This document shows positions 35,220-43,300 of a stretch of 64,000 nt of DNA, piece after piece. Position 1 is the stretch's first letter. Each line of letters starts with the position of its first letter. Position numbers and translations under genes: made by a program. Source of the stretch: Woeseia oceani (GTDB lineage Bacteria > Pseudomonadota > Gammaproteobacteria > Steroidobacterales > Woeseiaceae); contig NZ_CP016268.1 in the NCBI RefSeq assembly GCF_001677435.1, positions 496,001 through 560,000 of the forward strand, in the 5' to 3' direction. Under the pieces are notes generated by a model. That model was not told where the DNA came from. It searched no databases and was given only the letters and a program-made list of their open reading frames with translations.

Positions 35220-36106
35220 TGTTCCCTGTCGACGATATAGTGCGCCAGCCAACGCAACGGTTCGGCGCGTTCGCCGAAGCACTCCAGCCCGTTGATGCTG
35301 TGTTGCAGTAATTCATCGCAGCGTTCACGGGCGGGCTCGAGTCCGAACAACCCGGGCCAGGTCGCCTTGTCCTGACGAATATCCGAGCCTGCCGGCTTGC
35401 CGATGATCAGGGTCTCGCCCTCGATATCGAGTATGTCGTCACGGATCTGAAACGCGATACCGATGGAATCCGCGTACTGCTGCAGTCCGCGTCGATCCGT
35501 GCCGGTGAGCTCGTCGGCAACGCAGGCGGCACTCATTATTGACGCGTGTATCAGTGCGCCGGTCTTCAATGCATACATTTGCTCCAATTCTGCCGCGCTG
35601 AGCGTCTTGCCCTCGGATGAGAGGTCGATGGACTGACCGCCCGTCATGCCGCGCGAGCCGCACGCATGCGCGATCAGACGAATCAGGCAGGCGGACTGTT
35701 CCGGGGTCGTTGCCGTGCACTCGGCGACCGCGGAAAATGCTAAAGGTTGCAGCGCGTCGGCCGCCAGAATTGCCGTCGCCTCGTCAAATTTGCGGTGCAC
35801 GGTTGGCTTGCCACGGCGCAAGTCGTCGTCGTCCATTGCCGGCAGGTCATCGTGTACCAGCGAAAAGGCGTGAATCAGTTCAATCGCTGTGGCGGCACTG
35901 TCGATGCGTTGCGGGTCTATGTTCAGGCATTCGGCGCTGGCGTAGGCGAGCAACGGGCGGATGCGCTTGCCACCATTGAGCACCGAATAGCGCATGGCGG
36001 CATGCAATCTTGCGGGCAGCACGTCCTCTGCGGGCAGTATGCGTTCCAGACAATCACTGATGCGTGCGGTGTATTCCTGTAATCGAGCGGCGAACGGTGT
36101 GGGCAA
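35216..36106 (-). CDS. ispA: Farnesyl diphosphate synthase
   Basis: A 296-residue trans-polyprenyl synthase that condenses IPP with DMAPP and GPP. The first aspartate-rich motif is HDDLPAMDDDDLRRG and the second FQIRDDILDIEG; GGKRIRPLLAY lies near residue 45. The start is TTG at 36106 with GGGAG eight bases upstream. It is divergent from the mevalonate cluster, so the IPP and DMAPP made there can be used at once. No dxs gene is nearby. Confidence 0.92.
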   Translation of the reverse strand: MPTPFAARLQEYTARISDCLERILPAEDVLPARLHAAMRYSVLNGGKRIRPLLAYASAECLNIDPQRIDSAATAIELIHAFSLVHDDLPAMDDDDLRRGKPTVHRKFDEATAILAADALQPLAFSAVAECTATTPEQSACLIRLIAHACGSRGMTGGQSIDLSSEGKTLSAAELEQMYALKTGALIHASIMSAACVADELTGTDRRGLQQYADSIGIAFQIRDDILDIEGETLIIGKPAGSDIRQDKATWPGLFGLEPARERCDELLQHSINGLECFGERAEPLRWLAHYIVDREQ

Positions 36107-36265
36107 AATCGGGCTCCCGGGCTGGGTTTGGCTGGAACTGGGCGCTAAAGACTACACGTAATTTTGCGTCAATGCGCCGGGGGGTGGTACGGGGAATCTG
36201 TGCGCTGCTGGGCTATAATCGCCGGCCCCCATCCGGTAGCAAACCAGCCATTTCGGACCACCATC

Positions 36266-37219
36266 ATGCGGGCAATCAGCCAGGCGCAGCCAAACATCGC
36301 CCTCGTAAAGTACTGGGGCAAACGGGATGTCGAGAACAATCTGCCGGCTACCGGCTCGTTGTCGGTCACGCTCGATGCCTTGTGGACCAGAATGAGCGTG
36401 GAATTCGACGACCAACCTGGCCCCGATACGCTGCTGGTGAATGGCGCGGAGCAGCCGACCATGCTGCCGCGGGTGCGGCGTTGCCTCGATGACATTGCAG
36501 GTGCGGAACGCCCGGCGGCGCGTATAGAAAGTGAATGCAATTTCCCGATTGCTGCCGGTCTGGCGTCGTCGGCGTCGGCATTCGCGGCACTCGCGACGGC
36601 GGCGAGCAAAGCCAATGGTCGTCGCAGTGACCGTCTCAGTCTGGCACGCGCTGCCGGTCGGGCCTCGGGGTCCGCGGCACGCTCCCTGTACCCTGGCTTT
36701 GTCGAGCTGGAAGTGGGGCCGGACAACATAAACCTCAGCACTCTCGCGACACCCGAGCAGTGGCCGTTGACGGTTACCGTCGCCGTGACCGAGGCCGGTT
36801 CGAAGCCCGTCAGTTCAAGCGCGGCCATGATCATCAGTCGCCAGACATCGCCTTTCTACGAGGCCTGGGTCGAACGCCAGCCTGAAGACCTGAGCGCAGC
36901 GCGTGAAGCCGTAGCGGCGCGCGATTTCGCCGCGCTGGCAGCGGTCGCCGAGCACAATTGTTTGAAAATGCATTCGGTGATGTGGTCGTCGCGGCCATCG
37001 GTGGTCTACTGGAACAGCGCGACATTGGCCGCGCTGGAGTCGGTACGGCGCATGCAGGATCGTGGCGACGCGGTGTTCTTCACGATCGATGCGGGTCCCC
37101 AGGTAAAAGTGGTTTCGCTGCCGGAGATGGCGACGGAGGTTGCTGACCAACTACGCAAGACCGCAGGCGTTATTGATGTTTTGCAAAGCGGGCTCGGCGA
37201 TGGTGCCCGGATATTGTAA
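36266..37219 (+). CDS. mvaD: Diphosphomevalonate decarboxylase
   Basis: A 317-residue GHMP-superfamily enzyme making IPP from mevalonate diphosphate. NIALVKYWGKRD is at 10-21, the phosphate loop PIAAGLASSASAFAALA at 94-110, and GSAARSLYPGFVELE carries the conserved arginine; TIDAGPQVKV supplies the family aspartate near the C-terminus. ATG 36266 fits the family N-terminus; the longer frame from 36164 does not. It is the first gene of the mevalonate operon and shares one base with the next start codon. Confidence 0.93.
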   Translation: MRAISQAQPNIALVKYWGKRDVENNLPATGSLSVTLDALWTRMSVEFDDQPGPDTLLVNGAEQPTMLPRVRRCLDDIAGAERPAARIESECNFPIAAGLASSASAFAALATAASKANGRRSDRLSLARAAGRASGSAARSLYPGFVELEVGPDNINLSTLATPEQWPLTVTVAVTEAGSKPVSSSAAMIISRQTSPFYEAWVERQPEDLSAAREAVAARDFAALAAVAEHNCLKMHSVMWSSRPSVVYWNSATLAALESVRRMQDRGDAVFFTIDAGPQVKVVSLPEMATEVADQLRKTAGVIDVLQSGLGDGARIL

Positions 37220-38238
37220 TGCGGCCGGACAGCTACGTGGCAACAGCGCCCGGCAAAGTGGTCTTGGGCGGTGAGTATGCGGTCTTGCACGGTGCGCCCG
37301 CGATCGCAGCAAGTGTTAACAGCCGTGCCCGGGTGAGTGCTGAGAGCATCGCCGGTGATTACAACGAACTCTGTATGCCCGGTTTTATTGACGGGGTGTG
37401 GCGATTTACCGCCAAGTCCGACGGCACGCTGGTCTGGCTGGATTCGCCGCCTGACGCCGGTGCATTCGCCTTGTTTGAAAGTGTTCTGCAGTCCGTTGGC
37501 GGGATGGCCGATGCCGGTATTCGACTGACTTTGGACACGCGTGCATTCATCGACAATGCCAGCGGCTGCAAGCTCGGACTGGGTTCCAGTGCCGCGTTGT
37601 CCGTCGCGTTGACGGCATTTCTGACCCGCCAGCGTGGCCCGGCACTGTTACCGGCGGCTTTGGCGGCGCACAAGGCTTTTCAGGGCGGCGCAGGCAGCGG
37701 CGTTGATATTGCTTGCGCGGTCACCGGCGGCACTATCGCCTACCTGTGCGACAAGGCAGCGGTGGAGATGCTTGATTGGCCGGAAGGCTTGCAAGTGGCA
37801 TTGCTGTGGAGCGGCAAGCCGGCTGGTACCACGGCAAAGATCAATCAATTGAACGCGGGATTGCGCAATTCGGCCAAACGCGCAAGCCTCGCGACGCTGT
37901 GCGCTGAAGCGCGCGCGCTGCTGGCTTGTTGGCGCACCGGCAACGCGGCGGAATTGCTGGTGCAATTCGATGTTTATAGCAGGGCTTTGTACGATTTTGA
38001 TCGCGATCAGGCGCTGGGCATTTTCTCGGCCGGCCATGCCGACGTCTACGCGGCGGCGAGAGAATGTGGTCTCGTCTACAAGCCGTGCGGTGCGGGTGGT
38101 GGCGATATTGGTGCCGTGATGTCGATGGACAGTACGGCGCTCAAGGTCTTTGCAGAAAGAGTACGGCAGCACGGCTATATCGCGCTGGACACAACGCTCG
38201 GAGAACCGGGCGTGCAACTCGATGGATTAACACATTGA
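37219..38238 (+). CDS. Phosphomevalonate kinase (GHMP family)
   Basis: A 339-residue GHMP kinase. APGKVVLGGEYAVLHGAPAIA at the N-terminus, the phosphate loop KLGLGSSAALSVALTAF, the AHKAFQGGAGSGVDIACAVTGG motif typical of phosphomevalonate kinases and a C-terminal KPCGAGGGDIGAV loop support the call. Mevalonate kinase is present in the next gene and the decarboxylase in the previous one, so this fills the remaining step. Confidence 0.85.
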   Translation: MRPDSYVATAPGKVVLGGEYAVLHGAPAIAASVNSRARVSAESIAGDYNELCMPGFIDGVWRFTAKSDGTLVWLDSPPDAGAFALFESVLQSVGGMADAGIRLTLDTRAFIDNASGCKLGLGSSAALSVALTAFLTRQRGPALLPAALAAHKAFQGGAGSGVDIACAVTGGTIAYLCDKAAVEMLDWPEGLQVALLWSGKPAGTTAKINQLNAGLRNSAKRASLATLCAEARALLACWRTGNAAELLVQFDVYSRALYDFDRDQALGIFSAGHADVYAAARECGLVYKPCGAGGGDIGAVMSMDSTALKVFAERVRQHGYIALDTTLGEPGVQLDGLTH

Positions 38239-40481
38239 AAACTGATTCGGCAATTGCAGGGTTCTACCGGCTCACTGTCACGCAGCGAATTGACCGGCTG
38301 GTCGAGCAGGGCGTACTCGGAGATGAGGATGCCGATCGCCTGCGGCGTGGCGAATTTGTCCTGAGCGGTAACACCGCGGACAGGATGATCGAAAACGTGG
38401 TCGGCGTATTCGGCATGCCGTTGGCGATTGCGCCGAATTTCCGGATCAACGGTCGGGATTGCCTGATACCCATGGTGGTTGAGGAGCCGTCGATTGTCGC
38501 CGGGCTGAGCGGTGCGGCGAAACTGGCCCGGCCGGCCGGTGGTTTCGAGGTACAGATTCCTGAGTCATTGCTGATTGGTCAGATGCAGCTGATCGACGTG
38601 GACGATCCGGATCAGGCTATTCTTGCCCTGCATCAACGCAAAGCAGAGCTAATGCGCATGGCCAACGTCATGCAGCCCAACCTGCTTGCCCGCGGCGGTG
38701 GCGTCCGCGATATCGAGTATTTTAAGTACCGTTTGCCGGATGGACGCTGGACGGTTGTGCTGCACTTGTTGGTGGATACCTGCGATGCCATGGGCGCCAA
38801 CCTCGTCAATACGATCTGTGAAGGCATTGCGCCACGCGTTGAAGTACTGACGGGCGCGCAGGTGGCGATGAAAATTCTCTCCAACCTCGCGGACCGGTCG
38901 ATCGCAATTGCGCGTGTGCGCTTTCCGCTGGCCAGTCTGGGCGACGGGACATTTCCGGCAGAATTCGTGCGCGACCGAATTATTCTCGCTACGGCGTTTG
39001 CGAACACGGATCCCTACCGTGCGACAACGCACAACAAGGGCATCATGAATGGCGTCGACGCGGTTGCGATTGCGACCGGCAACGACTGGCGCGCGATAGA
39101 AGCGGGCGCACACGCTTATGCTGTGCGTAACGGCAAGTACCGTTCACTCAGCGAGTGGCAACTTGCTGAAAATGGCGATTTGCTCGGTGAGCTCAAAATT
39201 CCGCTGAAGGTCGGTGTTGTTGGCGGTGCGTTGCAGACCAATCCGGCGGTAGGTTTGGCGCTGAAAATTGCCTGCGTGGAACGTGCCTCGGATTTGGCTG
39301 GAATGATGGCCGCGGTGGGCCTTGCGCAGAATTTTGCCGCGCTACGGGCACTCGTCACTCACGGCATCCAGAAAGGGCACATGAGTTTGCACGCTCGCAG
39401 CGTTGCGGCCGGCGCGGGCGCGGACACCGGCATTTTCGAACAAGTTGTCGAGGGCCTGATTGCCAGCGGTGAAATCAAGTCCTGGAAGGCGGACCAACTG
39501 ATCGCGGAAATTCATGCGGTGGCAGGGCGTACAACCGGGACCAAGGCGGAGAATCAGGATGAACCGGCAGGCCGGGCCTGCGGCAAAGTCATCTTGCTGG
39601 GTGAACATGCAGCTGTGTATGACAAGCATGTATTGGCCGTGCCCCTGCCGGAAGCGATTGAGGCAAGGGTTCGCCCGGCAGACGGTCGCAGCAGGCTGCG
39701 CATACCCGCCTGGGGCGTGGACGAGCCGGTTGTTCCAGGACGTCGTGGCAGCAGTGCAGCGGTGGCAACCGTCGCGCTGATCATGCGTGAGTTGCACGTT
39801 GCTGAACGGCATTACGATATCGAAGTTGATGCGCGCATACCGGCGGCAATGGGACTAGGCGCGTCTGCTGCGATTGCTGTCGCAATCATTCGTGCGTTTG
39901 ATTTGCAGCTTGGTTTCCGGCTCGACAATCGCACCATCGATACGCTCGCTTTCGAATGCGAAAAGCTCGCGCATGGGACACCGTCCGGAATCGACAACAA
40001 TCTGGCCACTTATGGCGAGCCGGTGCTGTATACACGGTCTACCGCGTCGCGAACCAAGCCGATCCAGCTGAGTGAAGTGCCGCCGCTGGTCGTTGCGTCC
40101 AGTGGCAAACGTGGCGTAACCAAAGACATGGTCGCCGGTGTAGCGAAACGCTACGCGTCCAATCAAACCTTGTACGACACAATTTTTAGTGAGATTGATG
40201 AGTTGAGTGTTGCCGGTTCAGTTGCGTTGCGCGATGCGGACTACGAGTCTCTGGGGTCTATGATGAACGTCTGTCACGGATTCCTGAATGCCATTGAGGT
40301 GTCCACGCCGGAACTTGAAAAAATGGTGCACATTGCGCGGCTGAACGGCGCGCTCGGGGCGAAACTGACCGGCGCGGGTGGGGGCGGTTCGATAGTGGCA
40401 TTGTGCCCCGGTCGCAGTCACGATGTTGCTGCGGCACTCAAGAAAGCGGGTTATGCAATAATTCGTTTCAGCGATTCATAA
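38235..40481 (+). CDS. mvaA-mvk: HMG-CoA reductase - mevalonate kinase fusion protein
   Basis: A 748-residue bifunctional enzyme for two successive steps, HMG-CoA to mevalonate and mevalonate to phosphomevalonate. Residues 1 to about 430 are a class II HMG-CoA reductase with Glu83, Lys268, Asp284 and His382 matching the catalytic set of the Pseudomonas mevalonii enzyme (Glu83, Lys267, Asp283, His381). After a polar linker (about 431-447) a GHMP kinase follows: CGKVILLGEHAAVYDKH (449-465), PAAMGLGASAAIAVAI (536-551), HGTPSGIDNN (580-589) and LTGAGGGGSIV (711-721). I place the start at TTG 38235, which overlaps the upstream stop as TTGA; the next in-frame Met is inside the reductase. Confidence 0.92.
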   Translation: MKTDSAIAGFYRLTVTQRIDRLVEQGVLGDEDADRLRRGEFVLSGNTADRMIENVVGVFGMPLAIAPNFRINGRDCLIPMVVEEPSIVAGLSGAAKLARPAGGFEVQIPESLLIGQMQLIDVDDPDQAILALHQRKAELMRMANVMQPNLLARGGGVRDIEYFKYRLPDGRWTVVLHLLVDTCDAMGANLVNTICEGIAPRVEVLTGAQVAMKILSNLADRSIAIARVRFPLASLGDGTFPAEFVRDRIILATAFANTDPYRATTHNKGIMNGVDAVAIATGNDWRAIEAGAHAYAVRNGKYRSLSEWQLAENGDLLGELKIPLKVGVVGGALQTNPAVGLALKIACVERASDLAGMMAAVGLAQNFAALRALVTHGIQKGHMSLHARSVAAGAGADTGIFEQVVEGLIASGEIKSWKADQLIAEIHAVAGRTTGTKAENQDEPAGRACGKVILLGEHAAVYDKHVLAVPLPEAIEARVRPADGRSRLRIPAWGVDEPVVPGRRGSSAAVATVALIMRELHVAERHYDIEVDARIPAAMGLGASAAIAVAIIRAFDLQLGFRLDNRTIDTLAFECEKLAHGTPSGIDNNLATYGEPVLYTRSTASRTKPIQLSEVPPLVVASSGKRGVTKDMVAGVAKRYASNQTLYDTIFSEIDELSVAGSVALRDADYESLGSMMNVCHGFLNAIEVSTPELEKMVHIARLNGALGAKLTGAGGGGSIVALCPGRSHDVAAALKKAGYAIIRFSDS

Positions 40482-40505
40482 GACCACAGAGTACCCGGAG
40501 CAGTA

Positions 40506-41087
40506 ATGTCATCGGCCAATGCACATGCAATCGTATCCTCGGACAGTGAAGAGCTGATCCTGGTAAATGAGCACGACGAGGAGACGGGCAGTCTCAGCAA
40601 ACTGGCTTGTCACGACGGTGACGGCTTGTTGCACCGGGCATTTTCTGTGTTCCTGTTCAATCAGAAAGGCGAACTGCTCGTGCAGCAACGTGCGGCCGGC
40701 AAGCGACTTTGGCCCGGCTTCTGGGCCAACAGCTGTTGCAGTCATCCGCGCAAAGGCGAAAGCATGGAAATCGCTACGCAGCGCAGATTGCAGCAGGAGC
40801 TGGGGGTTAGCGCGCAGGTCGAGTACGTCTACAAGTTCAGGTACCAGGCGGTCTACCGGGATCTGGGTGCGGAACACGAATTATGCTGGGTGTATCTGGG
40901 CCGTTGTGCTGGTCCGCCACAGCCGAATAGCACCGAAATTGCCGCTGTGCGTTACTTGAGTCCGGCGGCGATTGACGCGGAACTGGCGAACAATGCGGAC
41001 AGCCTGACGCCGTGGTTCAAGCTTGAGTGGGAGCGCCTGAGCACCGAGTTTGCGGCGCAACTCGCGCGTTACACGAGTGCCTTATAG
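40506..41087 (+). CDS. idi: Isopentenyl-diphosphate delta-isomerase, type I
   Basis: A 193-residue Nudix-fold isomerase that interconverts IPP and DMAPP. LILVNEHDEETGSLSKLACH starts the domain; the catalytic Cys is in ANSCCSHPRKGE, metal ligands are His residues around LLHRAFSVFLF, and the catalytic Glu is in EHELCWVYLG. It is 24 bases after the fusion gene and ends the plus-strand mevalonate operon. Confidence 0.93.
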   Translation: MSSANAHAIVSSDSEELILVNEHDEETGSLSKLACHDGDGLLHRAFSVFLFNQKGELLVQQRAAGKRLWPGFWANSCCSHPRKGESMEIATQRRLQQELGVSAQVEYVYKFRYQAVYRDLGAEHELCWVYLGRCAGPPQPNSTEIAAVRYLSPAAIDAELANNADSLTPWFKLEWERLSTEFAAQLARYTSAL

Positions 41088-41101
41088 GCAGGACTGCCGG
41101 C

Positions 41102-42574
41102 TTAGCTGACGTAACGGTAATACTCGATACCGAGATCCTGGAATTGCCGTTCCTCTGAACGACCCACTTTCTCGATAACGAATTCTTCCCGTGGCAGGAA
41201 GTCCAGTCCCGGAGCCTTGTGCCCGGCATGCAAGGCAGCGTATTGATCCGCATTGATGTCGATGGCGTGGTCCATGGCGCCCGCAAAGCCGATCTTGCTG
41301 CTGGCTGCGCGCCAGTCCGGGGCCATGAAAAACGGAATGACTTCCGCGGCGTCGCCACTGCCATAGCCGAGCGTGAGGATTTCCTCACCGACCTCGAAGC
41401 GATCTTCATCCAGTGCCTGTTCGAACCCTGCGGCCATCCATGCCGGCAAAGCGGCGGTGTATAAATTGCCAAGGTCCAGCATGGTGTCACTGCCAAGCGC
41501 CATCTTGTCGAGTATTTCCCGGCGATAATGGCGCGACGCTCTAAATATTCTGAATACCGCCATCGCCAGCGGATACGCTTCGTAATGCAGTCGTTCCGGC
41601 GACGCCAGTTCGGCAACTTTCGGTTTGCTGCTCATTTCGTCGAGTAGCGCATTCGGTTCAATGCCGGCTTCATAGCAGTAGGCTGCCAGTTCCGCCCGGT
41701 CGGCGGCATCGCCGCTGCTCAGCGCGAACAGATACGCCAGCGCCCAGCCAGTCTCCGGCATGCGTCGATACGGGCGGTGCATGAATACCGTCTTCAACGA
41801 GTGCATGTATTCGATAGGGTTGAGACTGCGCTTTTCGTACATGTCACTCAGTGCATGCAGGGTTTCATCGATGTAACAGGTGGTCGAGTACTTGCCATTG
41901 AAGACCGGAAAATCCTGTACCTGATGAGTCTCGTTACGGTCCTGGCCACAGAAGCGCAGCATCGGCTTGCGAAAATCCATGACCCGGTAGTCGGACGCAG
42001 CGCCTGCGCGAATCAGGTCAACCTCGGCCAGCTTGGGGTCTTCCTCGAGCAGCATGGCAATGGCGCCCGCACCTTGCGTCGGTTCGCCGCTGCTGCCGCG
42101 GGCGTATTCGGCAATGTCCGCACAGACGACGATTGCCTGCCCGCCCGCGCCGTCGAGCGCCAGATGGCGAATAGCTCCTTTCATTCCGTATACGCCGCCC
42201 AGGCAGGCGTGTTTGAACTCCGGGACTTCGCAGCTGCGCGCGATGGGTGGTTTACCGGCCGCAATCAGCGCCCGGTCGACCATGCCTTTGACAATGATCG
42301 CGCCGGCGGAATTGTCCGTGCTGGATTCTGTGCCCAACCCCAGAAACTTAACTCTGGAGGGATCGATGTCGTACTGCGTGATGAGCCTCATGACTGCCGT
42401 TGCCGCCATGGTGTAGACGCTTTGATTCGGTCCGCGCACCCGGAAACTGCGCCCGATGACCTCGCGAGTTTTTGGCCATTGGTTGCCAGTCCAGTTGCAC
42501 CAGTCCTCAAGCCAGACCCGATACGGGGGCAGATAAGCGGCTAAGCCACTAATTCCTATGCTCTTTTTCTTCAT
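41102..42574 (-). CDS. mvaS: Hydroxymethylglutaryl-CoA synthase
   Basis: A 490-residue thiolase-fold enzyme condensing acetyl-CoA with acetoacetyl-CoA. The general base is Glu83 in GTESSTDNSAG and the nucleophile Cys124 in PEFKHACLGGVYGMKGA; FMHRPYRRM supplies the histidine. At 490 residues it is about 100 longer than the usual bacterial MvaS. It is convergent with idi, separated by 14 bases, and so forms its own transcription unit. Confidence 0.92.
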   Translation of the reverse strand: MKKKSIGISGLAAYLPPYRVWLEDWCNWTGNQWPKTREVIGRSFRVRGPNQSVYTMAATAVMRLITQYDIDPSRVKFLGLGTESSTDNSAGAIIVKGMVDRALIAAGKPPIARSCEVPEFKHACLGGVYGMKGAIRHLALDGAGGQAIVVCADIAEYARGSSGEPTQGAGAIAMLLEEDPKLAEVDLIRAGAASDYRVMDFRKPMLRFCGQDRNETHQVQDFPVFNGKYSTTCYIDETLHALSDMYEKRSLNPIEYMHSLKTVFMHRPYRRMPETGWALAYLFALSSGDAADRAELAAYCYEAGIEPNALLDEMSSKPKVAELASPERLHYEAYPLAMAVFRIFRASRHYRREILDKMALGSDTMLDLGNLYTAALPAWMAAGFEQALDEDRFEVGEEILTLGYGSGDAAEVIPFFMAPDWRAASSKIGFAGAMDHAIDINADQYAALHAGHKAPGLDFLPREEFVIEKVGRSEERQFQDLGIEYYRYVS

Positions 42575-42662
42575 CGGTAACGATTACCACGGTGTCGGAC
42601 GGTGACTGCCAAAGCGTGCAGCCCGGAAATTCTAGTTGTCCGGGCTACGCGGCTCAAGCGGC

Positions 42663-43148
42663 TCATTCCACCGTGATGGTGATGACTTCCGATGACACCG
42701 GTGGCTGATGCGGAATATGCAGGTGATCCCCGAGCAAAAGCTGCAAGGTATGTTCGCCAGGGGCGAGCGGCAAATCGGTTACGGTCCGGCCGTCACCAAA
42801 ATGCACGTGGTGTTCGTCGGCCGGAATCGGCTGGTCGAACGCTGGCAGTTCGGCATCGATGATGACGTGGTGATGGCCGCTCATCGGCGCTTCGGTTCCG
42901 GCCGGTACGACATCCATGCCATCCAGTCCGAACTCGATACGAACCGGACTCGTGACGGTAGCGCCGTCAGTCGGTTCGATAAAATAAAGTCGTGCTGCTT
43001 GCGGTGCTGTGGAGCGTGGCAACGCGGTAGGCGCCGTGCTGCTTGCAGCTGGTGCCGCCTCCTGGGTTTGACCTTTGTCATTGTTACCGCAGGCGCCAAG
43101 GGCCGTCAGCAAGCACAACGCCGTGGCAAGTTTAGCTGTAGAACGCAC
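42663..43148 (-). CDS. DUF4399 lipoprotein
   Basis: A 161-residue predicted lipoprotein. The signal LATALCLLTALGAC ends in a lipobox cysteine, a linker rich in Ala/Thr/Pro follows, and the DUF4399 domain has FIEPTDGATVTSPVRIEFG, GHHHVIIDAELP and the HHVHFGDGRT histidine-rich motif, which suggests metal binding. I chose the GTG at 43148 because AAGGAG lies six bases upstream; the frame to 43211 has no such site. Function unknown. Confidence 0.85.
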   Translation of the reverse strand: MRSTAKLATALCLLTALGACGNNDKGQTQEAAPAASSTAPTALPRSTAPQAARLYFIEPTDGATVTSPVRIEFGLDGMDVVPAGTEAPMSGHHHVIIDAELPAFDQPIPADEHHVHFGDGRTVTDLPLAPGEHTLQLLLGDHLHIPHQPPVSSEVITITVE

Positions 43149-43300
43149 TTCGCTCTCCTTATCGAGTGAATGTGTGCCAATGGTACGGCGACACGCCACA
43201 GATTGCTGCACATTTGCGTGCCTCAGGTAAGTTTCTGGTCACACGCGCTGTCGTGTCGCCTTCAGTTTCGGCAAATTCGCGGTCATTGTTGCCGTCGCGA

